In this document: one piece after another, positions 32,263 to 43,081 of the stretch
How positions within the stretch are numbered: the stretch's first letter is position 1
How the letters are laid out: each line of letters begins with the position of its first letter
Source: Azolla caroliniana
Taxonomy: Eukaryota > Polypodiophyta
Assembly (NCBI GenBank): GCA_043228905.1
Contig: JBHGNT010000001.1
Coordinates: 15,810,001 to 15,874,000 of the forward strand
Length of the DNA stretch: 64,000 bases
Reading direction: 5' to 3'
Program-made: the position numbers and the translations under genes
The notes under the pieces: model-generated
Told to the model about the DNA's origin: nothing
The model's input: only the letters and a program-made list of their open reading frames with translations
Databases searched by the model: none

Positions 32263-32772
32263 CTAGACCGAGTGACGCCCATCCTGGCTCTGGACTCGTG
32301 CATATGCCGAACCATTGTCCAACACCTTTGTCTCCATCCGTGCCGCCGTGATGTACGGTTCCTCGAGTATAACCAGATGCGACGACGTCTCCTGCACGAA
32401 GAAGTGTTGATCGATCTCGACATCGCCGATCTTCACTCGTACATTCGGGCAAGCTCCATGTAGCTCTTCCATGGCGTGCGTTGCTGCCCGTATCTTCCAC
32501 CCGTGCTTGGTGTTGATCGACCACTTCCCCTTCTTGTAGAAGTCCATCGACATCAAGTTGATTTCTGAACCATGGTCCACCAACGCCACCACCGGCTCCT
32601 GAACATCTCCGATCTTGACGGGGGTCTCCATGGTTGCTTTGGCCCAATGTGGCCTTGAATAGTGGCTCTCTGCCAACTCTTCTTCTAGAGCCATGTCTTC
32701 TAGATGCGTCGTTCGCACCTCCACCGACTTCTCCGGCTCCGGCTCCATCGAAAGCCTTTTCCGCTTCACCAA
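32263..32772 (-). pseudogene. Gypsy-A aspartic protease domain
   Basis: A 170-codon frame with HYSRPHWAKATMETPVKIG, then the active site VVALVDHGSEINLMS (Asp-His-Gly instead of the usual Asp-Ser/Thr-Gly), WSINTKHGWKIRAAT, VRVKIGDVEIDQHFFVQ, YITAARMETKVLDNG and ARVQSQDG. It is followed by stops. The same protease with DHG occurs in Gypsy-B, so His is a family feature and not a lone mutation. By recollection, such proteases are common in fungal-type gypsy elements. Confidence 0.8.
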
Positions 32773-33940
32773 GTCTACGACGGAGTCGTGGAACTCCTTC
32801 TTGGCGATACAACACTTCCCTCAGCGATAGCTCCACTTTGTTGTCGAGGATCCGTTCCTCCAGGACCTTTCGTAGGTCCATGGTTCTTTCGATCTCTATG
32901 CTCAACCGATAACCGGCTCTCCTGGCCTTATCTGGTGCGTCGGTCGCACCGGCATCATTCTGCTTTTGCCCGAACCGGGTCTCATACCGTTGTGAGGGTC
33001 CGACCCCTCCGATCTTACCCGCACACTTGTCCTCCACTAGAACCTCGTAGGTTTGGCAAGCGGCTTCAACGAAACCCGTCTTCTCTTCAACTGGGTCACT
33101 CCACCTGGTTGCCTCCCGGACCCATCTTTCCGCGCAGTCCGCTTCCTCTTTCCTCAATCGTACGCCGGCGAGGCCTTCCAACACCAACGGCCAGAATCCG
33201 ACTTCCTTTGTCTTCCGGACTTCATCACTTCCGACCCGGATTCTAGCCGACGCCGCGTAGTGAACAATCTCTGCGTGCCAAGCTGTCGCTACTTCCATCA
33301 GCCGTTTCATACCCCCTCATCCGACATTCAGATCCAGGGCCCTCCGGGTCTCGCTAGCATGCACCCAACCAATCCACATTAGCTCTTATCGCTTCGGCAA
33401 AGTCCCCGCAATCCTTTCGGGCGTGGCCGACCGCGTCGCACCACAAGCACCGGTTCCTAGTCGGTGGCCTTCAGTCACGGACTTGTTCGCCGCCGTCCCT
33501 CCGTGCTTGTGCAATCTCGAGGTCCCTCACCATCTAAGTCAGCTCCTTCAGAGCCGCTCCTCCGGACGAGCCTTTGACCATGCCGGTCAAAGTCTAGCCG
33601 GTCTCGAGCCAGTCTCGGGTCTCTTCCCTTCGCACCGGTGGGGGTACCTCGACCATTCTTGTCGCAATAGAACCTGACCCCGTCAAGCCTTTATCGACCC
33701 ACTCACGTCGTTTGTCAAAATGGCCACAAACTCTCTTTACCACGGCCCAGTCGGTTGTTAGGCCGTCATCGGTCTCCAGCAAGAAGCCCACTTGGTCCCG
33801 GTTCCTTACGTCCACCGATTTAACGAACAATAGGACACGACTTGTGTCTAGTACGGTCCGGTCTAGCGCCGAAAGACGTGCGAAGCGTTCTTCAAACTCC
33901 CGAAGGAGCACCGACGCGTTTCTCCCCTTTTCGGGGATCA
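32773..33940 (-). pseudogene. Gypsy-A gag, C-terminal two thirds
   Basis: The minus-strand frame at 33940-33594 reads EKGRNASVLLREFEERFARLSALD, then LLFVKSVDVRNRDQVGFLLE, as in Gypsy-B gag. A CCHC zinc knuckle (CLWCDAVGHARKDC, about 33455-33415) follows, then ARIRVGSDEVRKTKEVGFWPLVLEG and an acidic helical segment ending IERTMDLRKVLEERILDNKVELSLREVL. Stops and a frameshift lie near 33590, 33320 and 32800. The N-terminus is missing at the junction with Copia-6 (about 33940). Confidence 0.8.
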
Positions 33941-34783
33941 CCCTCAGTACCCTTGGACGGAGACATGCCACAGAGAGTGTGGACCGGTAAGGAAGTATCC
34001 TACCGGCATTTGAAGGTGTTCGGGTGTCTCGTGTACGTGCATGTAGCTAAGGACCGGAGAGGAAAGTTAGATCCAAAGACCCGGCCATGCATATTCCTCG
34101 GTTACGGTGACGATGAGTTCGGCTACCGAGTGTGGGACCTGGTCAACAAGAAGGTATTCCGGAGTCGATATATTATCTTCATGGAGAACAAGACGCTCGC
34201 CGACTGGGAGTCGAAGAAGAAGATAATGAACTCCGAGTCGACCGACAAGGATCGACTCTACGATGAGCAGACCCAACCGGCGAGAGACCGGTTAGCACTT
34301 GAAGAACCAGCCGGATATGGTGAGTATACCGGACAGGCTGAAGAAGAAGTAGAGGAAGCCAAATCCGGAACCGGCCAAGACCCTGAATCGGATTCGGATG
34401 AAGAGCAAATGGATGAGCCAGTCACTGAAGCCCGAAGACGGAGATATCCTCTCAGAGAGAGAAGGGCCCCCCGGAGATTTCCGGATGCAGAGCATGTTCT
34501 GCTGACCGATGAGGGGGAGCCGGAAAGCTTCGAAGAAGCGAAGGAAGACACCCAAAGCCGAAAATGGTTAAGTGCCATGCAGGACGAGAAGGATTCCCTG
34601 CATGAGAACCATACGTACGAATTGGTGGAGTTGCCGAAAGGAAATCGGGCAGTCCGAAACAAGTGGGTGTACAAGTTGAAACCGGGTGATGTCGGAAACC
34701 CCCCGAGACACAAAGCCAGGATCGTGGTGAAGGGGTTCAGCAGAAGAAGGGCGTGGACTTCGACGAGATATTTGCCCCGGTAG
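33940..34783 (+). pseudogene. Copia-6 integrase C-terminus and start of RT
   Basis: Copia coding sequence begins at SPSVPLDGD, without its first half. It continues through VWTGKEVSYRHLKVFGCL, FLGYGDDEFGYRVWD, an acidic linker and the RT start (WLSAMQDEKDSL, NKWVYKLKPGD) before a one-base loss near 34737 changes the frame. The long ORF starting at 33842 is a hybrid whose first 33 codons are antisense Gypsy-A gag. Confidence 0.85.
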
Positions 34784-36060
34784 TAAAGATGACCTCCATC
34801 CGGACAGTGCTGAGTATAGTAGCAAGCATGGACCTCGAGGTAGAGCAGCTGGACGTGAAGACGACATTCCTTCACGGTGACCTCCACGAGGAGATTTACA
34901 TGCAGCAACCGAAAGGATTCGTGGAGAAAGGGAAGGAGCACCTGGTATGCCGGTTGAAGAAGAGCCTGTACGGACTGAAGGAGGCTCCCAGACAATGGTA
35001 CCGGACGTTCGATTCCTTCATGACCGATCAAGGGTACCACAAGACACAGGCCGATCACTGTGTGTTTGTGAAGAAGTTCGAAGGAGGCGACTTCCTAATA
35101 CTCCTTCTGTACGTGGATGACATGTTGATTGTCGGACGTGACCAAGTCAAAATACGGATGCTAAAGAAGGCTCTCAACCGAACCTTCTCAATGAAAGACT
35201 TGGGTCCGGCAAGACAGATGCTGGGGATGCACATCATCCGGAATCGGTCAGCGAAGCAATTATGGCTGTCACAAGAGAAGTATGTGACAAAGGTGCTTCA
35301 CCGGTTCAACATGTCAAAAGCGAAACCGGTCGGATTGACACTTCCGGCAAACTGCAGGCTATCCGGCAAGCAAAGCCCGAAGACGAAAGCAGAGAAGGCG
35401 GATATGATGTAGATTCCATATGCCTCTGCCATCGGGAGCTTGATGTACGCAATGGTTTGTACTCGACCGGATATAGGATACGCAGTCGGAGTGGTGAGCC
35501 GGTTCATGAGTAATCCCAACAAGGAGCTCTGGAACGCGGTCAAATGGATACTCCGGTATTTGAAGGGCACTTCAAATATGTGTCTCTGATTCGGCTCCGG
35601 AAAACCTCAACTAGACGGTTTCACCGATTCGGACATGTCGGCTGATGTTGATACCAGCCGGTCTACATCCGGGTATGTAATGACATATGCAGGGGGAGCT
35701 GTTTCGTGGCAGTCGAGGCTGCAGAAGACAGTTGGATTGTCAACCACGGAGGCGGAGTACATGGAAGTTGTGGAAGCCGGCAAGGAAATTTTATGGATGA
35801 AGGACTTCATCGAAGAGCTCGGTATCCGGCAAGAGGAATACCGACTCTATTGCGACAATCAAAGCACCATCCATCTTGTTAAAAAAGCGGCCTACCATTC
35901 CCGGAGGAAGCATATCCAGCGTAGATGACCAGGAGTTCGCACTAACGAAGATCCACACGGCCGAGAACGGGTCAGATATGCTGACCAAAGTTTTGACACA
36001 CGACAAGCTGGACGCATGCTGGAAGAGGATCGGACTGGTAAGACACCCCATGCCGGAGTG
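34753..36060 (+). pseudogene. Copia-6 reverse transcriptase and RNase H
   Basis: RT includes DFDEIFAPVVKMTSIR, DVKTTFLHGDLHEEIYM, LYGLKEAPRQWY, the catalytic LLYVDDMLIVG (about 35105-35135), MKDLGPARQMLGM and SQEKYVTKVL. TAG follows EKADMM at about 35410. RNase H reads SLMYAMVCTRPDIGYAVG, a TGA in place of Arg near 35587, DGFTDSDMSADVDTSRSTSGYV, LSTTEAEYM, YCDNQSTIHL and HSRRKHIQRR before a further frameshift. The YVDD is intact. Confidence 0.9.
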
Positions 36061-36071
36061 AAGGGGGAGTT

Positions 36072-36758
36072 TGTTGGGAGACAAGTCCCTCCGGATGGGA
36101 AGGGAGAAGAACAGTGCTGATGAACAAACTCGGGAAACCGTATGAAGAGTACCCGTCTACAAAGAAGCCGGATGATACAGACCCGGTGAAGACCGGATGA
36201 GGAGTATCTGGCTACGGAGAGCCGGATGATACAGACCCGGTGAAGACCGGATGAGGAGTACCCGGCGACGGAGAGCCAGATGGTGCTGACCCGGTATGAA
36301 CCGGATGAAGAGACATATTCGTAAATATGTTTTCTGAGAGTTCATCGAGGCTATATTTGTAAATAGTCGAAAAGTCATATTAGTATAAATATGACTTAGG
36401 GCAAACTTTTAGTTGCTGTTGTTGTTGTCAATTATGTTTAGCACGAGATCAATGTGCGTAACTGTACAGAAAGAGAGAGAGAAAGAGATCGTTGCCTCTG
36501 TTGTAACCGCCGCCTGTGGCGAAGATCTGTGAGCACGAGGTCGTTGCCTCAATGAACTCACTATTGTACATTCTTACATAGTGACAGTTTGGAGCTTGTG
36601 GGCTGCCGTGGTTTTTTCCCCTAGTTTGGGGTTTTCCACGTAAACCTCCTGTGTATCTTCCTCTTCTTTGTGTTGTGTTTTATTTCCCGTTTTCTGTGTA
36701 TCATTCTAAGCTTGGTTGTGGCCGAGCGTTGCGCATAAGGAGCGTTGAGTTCCCGTCA
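36072..36758 (+). repeat. 3' LTR of Copia-6
   Basis: It starts TGTTGGGAGACAAG after AAGGGGGAGTT (polypurine tract 36061-36069) and ends GAGTTCCCGTCA (687 bp). It contains the TATA box at 36384-36392. It lies in the Gypsy-A 5' LTR, and the flank GATAC is at 36759-36763. The left half of the element and its left flank are deleted. Confidence 0.85.
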
Positions 36759-36926
36759 GATACGCCTCGATTATTTTTTCCCGAATGAATGCGTGCTACT
36801 TAGGATTTCACCTCAGCCAACTTGTACCCGCCTACGTACTATACAAAAAAACTTGTGCCCATGTGTAAGGGCCGGTTTACGCATGTTATACCCGGTTTCC
36901 GCCTAGGGACGGTTTTCTCCACGACA
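36759..36926 (-). repeat. 5' LTR remnant of Gypsy-A
   Basis: It matches the corresponding part of the 3' LTR (28498-28667) almost base for base, ending CTCCACGACA followed by ACGT. The remaining LTR, the primer-binding site and the gag start were lost with the Copia-6 deletion (junction 33940). Confidence 0.85.
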
Positions 36927-37271
36927 ACGTTGTCGTAGTGTAATTCGCACACTACGTGAAAAATTACATTTTTGGTTTCTCCGGATAGGATATGGAGTAC
37001 CCAGTGAGAACCAGAAGGAAGAACCGGTGAGGACCGAAACCGGTAAGGAGACCGGCAAGAGCCGGATGAAGAAGGCCAGTGAGAGTCGGTGAGAAACGGA
37101 CGAAGAGGGCCGGTAAGGAGGATCCGGTAAGAACCGGATAAAGAAAACCGGCGAGAACCGGATGAAGCAGAACCGGCAAGAGCCGGATGAAGAAGGTCAG
37201 CAAGAGTCTCTCACCAGATGAAGAGACATATTTGTAAATAGAAGAAAGTATAAAATTATATATTACATGCA

Positions 37272-37336
37272 TAGGGCAATATTCGAACCTTGCACCTCCA
37301 TGTTAATAATGTTAAGCCTTATCATTATACTAGCGT
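37272..37336 (-). repeat. Antisense tRNA-like module in Gypsy-B 5' LTR
   Basis: The minus strand has TAGTATAATGATAAGGC (A-box-like) and AAGGTTCGAATATTGCCC (B-box-like) with near tRNA spacing. It is repeated in the 3' LTR (about 49605-49672). Confidence 0.5.
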
Positions 37337-37541
37337 ATTATGAATTTTAAAGTTATACTAAACTTTATCCCATGTAAAATTTCTAGACATGCATGGTACA
37401 AAAAGTTATTCATGCATAGACACTCGAGTTAAAAAGAAAAAGATGAGATAGAAAGCTAATTATGCACATGCAGTGTGCATGAAAACTAAAGATAGGAAAA
37501 GCATGATACTTGCATGTGATAAACTTAGACTCTTCCAACAC

Positions 37542-37550
37542 TATATAAGG
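37542..37550 (+). promoter_or_regulatory. TATA box of Gypsy-B LTR
   Basis: TATATAAGG is followed by a purine-rich AAGAGAGAAAG stretch; the identical box in the 3' LTR is at 49869-49877. Confidence 0.6.
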
Positions 37551-37842
37551 AAGAGAGAAAGATGTATAGAGGTTGTTGATTATTTTACAAGGGTTGATTA
37601 ATGTAATATAATCGTGGGATCCACGAATTTGCTAACTATTTTTCTCTCTTAATTTGAGTACTCACTAATACACTATACTCGTGGGATTCATGAGTTTTTC
37701 ATATCTTTCTTTCTTACAATATATTTCACATTCTTAATTGCCTTAGAATTTTCTTTCCTCCTAGTCCAAAACCCTAGTGGTTCCCACCCGACTCACGTAA
37801 CGATCCGGAGCCGAAAGGCACGACACAAGTCGTGAACCCAAC

Positions 37843-38347
37843 GTGAAAACGGGTGGCAAGGAGATGGAAAATCAACCGGAGGCGAACAACATGATGATGA
37901 TGTTCGAGCGGATACTTCAGGAACAACGTGTGATGTCGAAGATAGCGGCGGTAGTAGAGCGGCTCATGCAACGGATCGGGCAATTCAACGGAAAGGACGT
38001 ATCACGCTATCTTCGGGACTACAAGGCGGAAATGCTACGGTGCGGGATTTCGAAAGGAATGCAAGTGGCATCCTTCAACCGGGTGGCTATCGACAGGCTT
38101 CAAGCAAGTATCCACGGGCTACGACAACAAAATCCGACGTGGGAAGCATTTGAAGAGGCGCTAAAGAGCACGTTCGCTATCGAGGACTCTTCCAAGGCAA
38201 TGCAGAGAGGATTCGAGGATTGGGTAGAAACGCTGGACAAGGGGATGAAGGTCCTCGATATGTTTTTGGCATTCAAAAGTCGGTTCGGGAGGTTGTCGGC
38301 GAGAGATCAAGCTATCCTCGCACTGGACAAAGTTATCATGTTCTTAC
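37843..38347 (+). pseudogene. Gypsy-B gag, N-terminal part
   Basis: The frame starts just after the 5' LTR and a short leader. It has an ATG start and an acidic/Met-rich N-terminus (NNMMMMFERILQEQ), then the gag core (GKDVSRYLRDYKAEMLRCGIS, TWEEAFEEAL-like region, MFLAFKSRFGRLSARDQAILAL). At VIMFLL it is cut by Copia-5, and gag resumes at 43800. The 5-bp CTTAC at the cut is duplicated. Confidence 0.85.
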
Positions 38348-39025
38348 TGTTAGGAGAAGAACGGTACTGATGAGCAAACTCAGATAAAGAGTACCCGCCA
38401 TGAGCCGGATGAAGAGTGCCCGACATGAACCGGATGAGGAGTACCCAGCAAGACCGGATGATGAAGACCCGGTGAGAACCGGATAAGGAGTACCCGACAA
38501 GAGCCGGATGATGAAGACCCAGTGAGAACCGGATGAAGAGTACCTGGCAAGAGCCGGATGGCGAAGGCCCGGTGAGAAGCGCTCACCGGATGAAGGGACA
38601 TATTCGAAAATATGTTTCTGAGAGTCCATCGGGGCTATATGTGTAAATAGCCGAAAAGTCATATTAGTATAAATATGACTTAGGGCAAACTCTTTTAGTG
38701 TTGTTGTCATTCTTGTTGGCGTAAGATTAGAGTGTGCAATTGTGTATAGAGGAAGAGGTCGTTGCCTCTGATTGTAACCGCTGCCTGTGGTGAAGATAGC
38801 AAGCTCGAGGTCGTGGCCTCGGTGCTTTCTTATTGTACATTCTGATATAGTGATAGTTTGTGGTCTGTGGGCTGCCGTGGGTTTTCCCGAGTTTGGGTTT
38901 TCCATGTAAACATCATGTGTACTCTTCCCTCTATCGTGTTGTGCTTTCATTCCCTGTTTTTTGTGTTTTATTCTAGGTTCGGTTGTGGCCGAGCGTTGTT
39001 CATCGGGAGCGTGTAGTTCCTGTCA
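38348..39025 (+). repeat. 5' LTR of Copia-5
   Basis: It starts TGTTAGGAG and ends GTTCCTGTCA (678 bp). It lacks about 25 bp near its start (the GGTCCCTCCGGATGGGA region) compared with the 3' LTR. The TATA box is at 38668-38676, and the GTAACCGCTGCCTGTGGTGA block follows in the leader. Confidence 0.9.
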
Positions 39026-39028
39026 AAG

Positions 39029-39040
39029 TGGTATCAGAGC
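39029..39040 (+). promoter_or_regulatory. Primer-binding site of Copia-5
   Basis: TGGTATCAGAGC lies three bases after the LTR and is complementary to the 3' part of initiator tRNA-Met. Confidence 0.9.
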
Positions 39041-39055
39041 AAAACGACACAGAAA

Positions 39056-41581
39056 ATGGACGATTCGTTGGGAGGCATGTTCAAGCTCACCGGCTCCAAG
39101 TATTCGGTGTCGAAGTTGAAGATGAGGGACATGCTCGTGGTTAAAGATCTTTGGTTGTCGGTTCAGTTTGGGGACAAGAGACCGAACAAAATCGATGCCA
39201 CGATATGGGAGGTGATGCACATGAAGACAACGGCTTACACACGGTGCTTCATCGACATGAGCCTATACAACAACTTCAATGAAGAGAGCAAGGCTCATGA
39301 GCTCTGGGAGAAGATCGGCATTATGTTTCAAAACCAAAAGGTTGTTAACCAGGTTTCGGTATTCCGGAAGCTCGTAAGACTCCGGTACCAAGATGGCTCC
39401 AGCATGGTGGAGCACATGAATGCCTTCCAGGGGCTGATACACCAGGCAACATCATTGGAAGTACCTCTCGCGGATGAGGTACTAGTGCTAGTCCTGCTCG
39501 GTTCCCTCCCGAATAGTTGGGAGACGTTGGTTGTCACTTTGGGCAACGCCGGGCCGGAAGGGAAACGGTTATCCCTAGCAAGAGTGAAGTCGAGCTTGCT
39601 AGATGAGGAGGCGCATCGGAAAGATAAGGATACGAGCTCTGACTCTAAAGCACTCCTTACCGAATCGGAACGCGGAAGACATAGAAACCGTAGTCCCCAG
39701 AACCGGGAAAATTCGGGGACACGGTCAAAGTCAAGGGGGAGGCCTACTTGCTTCTATTGCAGCAAGCCGGGACACTTCCAAAAGAACTGTCGGCATTTCC
39801 GTAAAGACAAGGAAACCGACGGTACCGATTCGAAGCGGACACCGGACCGGAATGGTAAAGACCGGAGGGGAACGGACCGAAAGGGCACGACGGCAATCGC
39901 AGCAAGTGAAGAAGAGTTGATGCTCATCACCGAGGAGAGTGAGCTAAACCTTGCAGGCGATGAGATGACCTGGGTGGTCGACTCCGGAGCGTTGTTCCAC
40001 CTTACCCCGAACCGGAAATGCTTCTCATCCTACTCAGTCGGTGATCACGGCTGTGTTCAGATGGGGAATGAAGGTACATGCCGAATTTTCGGCATAGGAG
40101 ACATGTGGTTGACAACACCAACCGGATGCAAGTTGCTATTGAAGGATGTCCGACACGTTCCGGAGGTTCGTCTGAACCTTATATCAGCCGGTCGGCTAGA
40201 TGATGAAGGCTACACGGGTAGCATCCAGAACGGTGTTATGAAGTTCAGCAAAGGGAGCCTGATTGTGGCTCGGACCCAGAAGGTCAACACGTTGTACCTG
40301 ATGAATGCCCAGTTATGCCCGGAAGAAATGAACGTGGCATCCGACATTGCCGGTGAGCTATGGCACAAGAGACTGTGCCACATGAGTGAGAAGGAGATGA
40401 AGAGGCTTGCAAACGACAACCTCATTCCAGTGAAGAACGTGCACTTGGAGAAGTGCACTGATTGTCTGGCCCGTAAACAAAACCGGACCTCCTTCCGATC
40501 GAGGCCACCGATGAGACATAATGCACCACTGGACTTGGTGCATTCTGATGTGTGTCAAGTGGACACGAAGTCACATGCAGGATCACAGTACTTCGTGACA
40601 TTCATAGATGACCACAGCCGGAAGCTGTGGGCCACACCATTGAAGACGAAGGATCAGGTGCTATCCGTCTTCAAAGAGCTCCACGCGAGAGTGGAAAGAG
40701 AAACCAGCCGGAAGTTGAAGGCGGTTCGAGCAGATAACGGAGGTGAATACCGGGGGCAGTTTGAGGAGTACTGCCGCTCAAAGGGAATCCGGCTCGAATT
40801 TACCGTGCCGAAGACACCGGAACTGAACGGCTTGGCCGAGAGGATGAACCAGACCATAATGGAGAGGGTCCGGAATATGCTGGCGCATGCAAAATTACCC
40901 AAAAAGTTTTGGGTCGAGGCACTGTCGATAACGACATATGTGATAAACAGATCACCCTCAGTACCCTTGGACGGAGACACGCCGCAGAGAGTATGGACCG
41001 GTAAGGATGTGTCCTACCGGCATCTGAAGGTATTCAGGTGTCTTGCGTATGTGCATGTAGCTAAGCACCGGAGAGGAAAACTAGATCCAAAGACCCGGCC
41101 ATGCATATTCCTTGGTTACGGCGACGATGAGTTCGGCTACCGAGTGTGGGACCTGGTCGACAAGAAGGTATTCCGGATTCGAGATATTATCTTCATGGAG
41201 GACAAGACGCTCGCCGACTGGGAGTCAGAGAAGAAGATAATGAACTCCGAGTCGACCGGTAAGGATCGATTCTACGATGAGGAGACCCAACCGACAAGAG
41301 ACCGGTTAGCACTCGAGGAACCAGCCGGTTACGGTGAGGATACCGAACCGGTAGAAGAAGAAGTAGAGGAAACTGAAACCGGAACTGGCCAAGACCCCGA
41401 ATCAGATTCGGATGAAGAGCGAATGGAGGCGCTGGTTACCGAAGCCCAGAGACGGAGATATCCTCTCAGAGAGAGAGGGACCCCCCGGAGATTTCCGGAT
41501 GCAGAGCATGTGCTGCTAACCGATGAGGGGGAGCCAAAAAGCTTCGAAGAAGCGAAGGATGACACCCACAGCCGCAAATAG
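39056..41581 (+). CDS. Copia-5 gag-protease-integrase polyprotein
   Basis: An 841-codon ORF from the first ATG after the PBS. In order: gag (residues 1-190; MFKLTGSKYSVSKLKMRDML, then LVRLRYQDGSSMVEHMNAF), a zinc knuckle CFYCSKPGHFQKNC (about 231-244), protease WVVDSGALFHLT (about 305; the usual Ser after SGA is Leu), GAG-pre-integrase ELWHKRLCHMSEKEM (about 433) with CTDCLARKQNRTSF, and the integrase core with Asp in DVCQVDTKSH (about 497), Asp in RADNGGEY (about 559) and Glu in NGLAERMN (about 595). The C-terminal linker is acidic. It ends at a TAG where the Copia-6 copy has Trp, so the natural polyprotein would continue into RT. Confidence 0.92.
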   Translation: MDDSLGGMFKLTGSKYSVSKLKMRDMLVVKDLWLSVQFGDKRPNKIDATIWEVMHMKTTAYTRCFIDMSLYNNFNEESKAHELWEKIGIMFQNQKVVNQVSVFRKLVRLRYQDGSSMVEHMNAFQGLIHQATSLEVPLADEVLVLVLLGSLPNSWETLVVTLGNAGPEGKRLSLARVKSSLLDEEAHRKDKDTSSDSKALLTESERGRHRNRSPQNRENSGTRSKSRGRPTCFYCSKPGHFQKNCRHFRKDKETDGTDSKRTPDRNGKDRRGTDRKGTTAIAASEEELMLITEESELNLAGDEMTWVVDSGALFHLTPNRKCFSSYSVGDHGCVQMGNEGTCRIFGIGDMWLTTPTGCKLLLKDVRHVPEVRLNLISAGRLDDEGYTGSIQNGVMKFSKGSLIVARTQKVNTLYLMNAQLCPEEMNVASDIAGELWHKRLCHMSEKEMKRLANDNLIPVKNVHLEKCTDCLARKQNRTSFRSRPPMRHNAPLDLVHSDVCQVDTKSHAGSQYFVTFIDDHSRKLWATPLKTKDQVLSVFKELHARVERETSRKLKAVRADNGGEYRGQFEEYCRSKGIRLEFTVPKTPELNGLAERMNQTIMERVRNMLAHAKLPKKFWVEALSITTYVINRSPSVPLDGDTPQRVWTGKDVSYRHLKVFRCLAYVHVAKHRRGKLDPKTRPCIFLGYGDDEFGYRVWDLVDKKVFRIRDIIFMEDKTLADWESEKKIMNSESTGKDRFYDEETQPTRDRLALEEPAGYGEDTEPVEEEVEETETGTGQDPESDSDEERMEALVTEAQRRRYPLRERGTPRRFPDAEHVLLTDEGEPKSFEEAKDDTHSRK

Positions 41582-43072
41582 TTAAGTGCCATGCAAGATG
41601 AGATGGACTCCCAGCATGAGAACCATACGTATGAATTGGTGGAGTTGCCGAAAGGAAAGCGGGCACTTCGAAACAAGTGGGTGTACAAGTTGAAACCGGG
41701 AGATGATGGCAAACCCCCGAGATACAAAGCCAAGATCGTGGTGAAGGGGTTCCAGCAAAAGATCGTAGTAAAGATGACCTCCATCCGGACGGTGTTGAGT
41801 ATAGCGGCAAGCATGGACCTCGAGGCAGAGCAGCTAGACGTGAAGACGGCATTCCTTCACGGTGACCTCGAAGAGGAGATCTACATGCAGCAACCGGAAG
41901 GATTTGTGGAGAAGGGGAAGGAGCACCTGGTATGCCAGTTGAACAAGAACCTGTACGGACTGAAACAGGCTCCCCGACAATGGTACCGGAAGTTCGACTC
42001 CTTCATGACCGATCAAGGTACCACAAGACGCAGGCCGATCACTGCGTGTTTGTGAAGAAGTTTGAAGGAGGTGACTTCCTGATACTCCTTCTGTACGTGG
42101 ACGACATGTTCATCGTCGGACGGAACCAAGCCAGGATACAGATGTTGAAGAAGGCTCTCAACCGAACCTTCGCGATGAAAGACTTGGGTCCGGCAAGACA
42201 GATGTTGGGGATGCATATCATCCAGAACCGGCCAACGAAGCAACTGTGGCTATCACAGGAGAAATACGTGACAAAGGTGCTTCAGCGGTTCAACATGTTA
42301 GAAGCAAAACCGGTCGTATCGACACTCCCGGCAAACTGCAGATTATTCGATAAGCAAAGCCCGAAGACGAAAGCAGAGAAGGCGGATATGATGAAGGTTC
42401 CATATGCCTCTGTCGTCGGGAGCTTAATGTACGCAATGGTGTGTACTCGACCGGATATAGGATACGCAGTCGGAGTGGTGAGCCGGTTTATGAGAAATCC
42501 CGGCAAGGAGCACTGGAACGCGGTCAAATGGATACTCCAGTACTTGAAGGGCACTTCAAATATGTGTCTCCGATTCGGCTCCAGAAAACCTCAACTTGAC
42601 GGTTTTACCGATTCGGACATGTCGGCTGATGTGGATACCAGTCGGTCTACATCCGGTTATGTAATGACATATGCAGGGGGAGCTGTTTCGTGGCAATCGA
42701 GGTTGCAGAAGACGGTTGCGTTGTCAACCACGGAGGCAAAGTACATGGCGGCTGTGGAAGCCGGCAAGGAAATATTATGGATAAAGGACTTCATCGGAGA
42801 GCTTGGTATCCGGCAAGATGAATATCGGCTCTATTGCGATAGTCAAAGCACCATCCACCTTGCTAAGAATGCGGCCTACCATTCCCGGACGAAGCATATC
42901 CAGCGAAGGTATCACTAGATCCGGGAAAGAGTAGATGACCAGGAGTTCGCGCTGACGAAGATCCACACGGCCGAGAACGGGTCAGATATGCTGACCAAAG
43001 TACTGATACCCGACAAGCTGGATGCATGCCGGAAGCGAGTCGGACTAGTAAGACATCCCATGCCGGAGTGAA
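41582..43072 (+). pseudogene. Copia-5 reverse transcriptase and RNase H
   Basis: It continues the gag-pol frame after the TAG: NKWVYKLKPGDDGKPPRYKAK, then an in-frame loss of about 11 codons that removes the conserved FAP segment, DVKTAFLHGDLEEEIYM and [15 protein letters not shown]. One missing G near 42018 shifts the frame. The rest (42019-42918) has the catalytic LLYVDDMFIVG, MKDLGPARQMLGM, RNase H strands DGFTDSDMSADVDTSRSTSGYV, LSTTEAKYM (Glu to Lys) and YCDSQSTIHL. TAG at 42916-42918 replaces a Trp, and the natural end is about 43072 (HPMPE). Confidence 0.9.
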
Positions 43073-43081
43073 GGGGGAGTT

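Larger units (their letters stand above)
36931..37825 (+). repeat. 5' LTR of Gypsy-B
   Basis: An 895-bp LTR with ends TGTCG...CGACA. By eye it differs from the 3' LTR (49259-50152) at about 20 positions (roughly 98% identity), so this is one of the youngest insertions here. Landmarks are a CCGG-rich block (about 36975-37245), an antisense tRNA-like module (37272-37336), a TATATAAGG promoter (37542) and two GTGGGATYCACGA motifs. The flank is ACGT on both outer sides (36927-36930; 50153-50156). Confidence 0.9.

Noticed and set aside
32237-33310. A 357-codon minus-strand ORF as one protein
   Set aside because: Only the first part is gag; after a frameshift near 32800 the frame no longer follows the protease, which continues in another frame (32772-32263).
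33842-34783. A 313-codon ORF that might look like a novel protein
   Set aside because: Its first 33 codons are antisense Gypsy-A gag and the rest is Copia-6 integrase/RT; it is an accident of the deletion joint.
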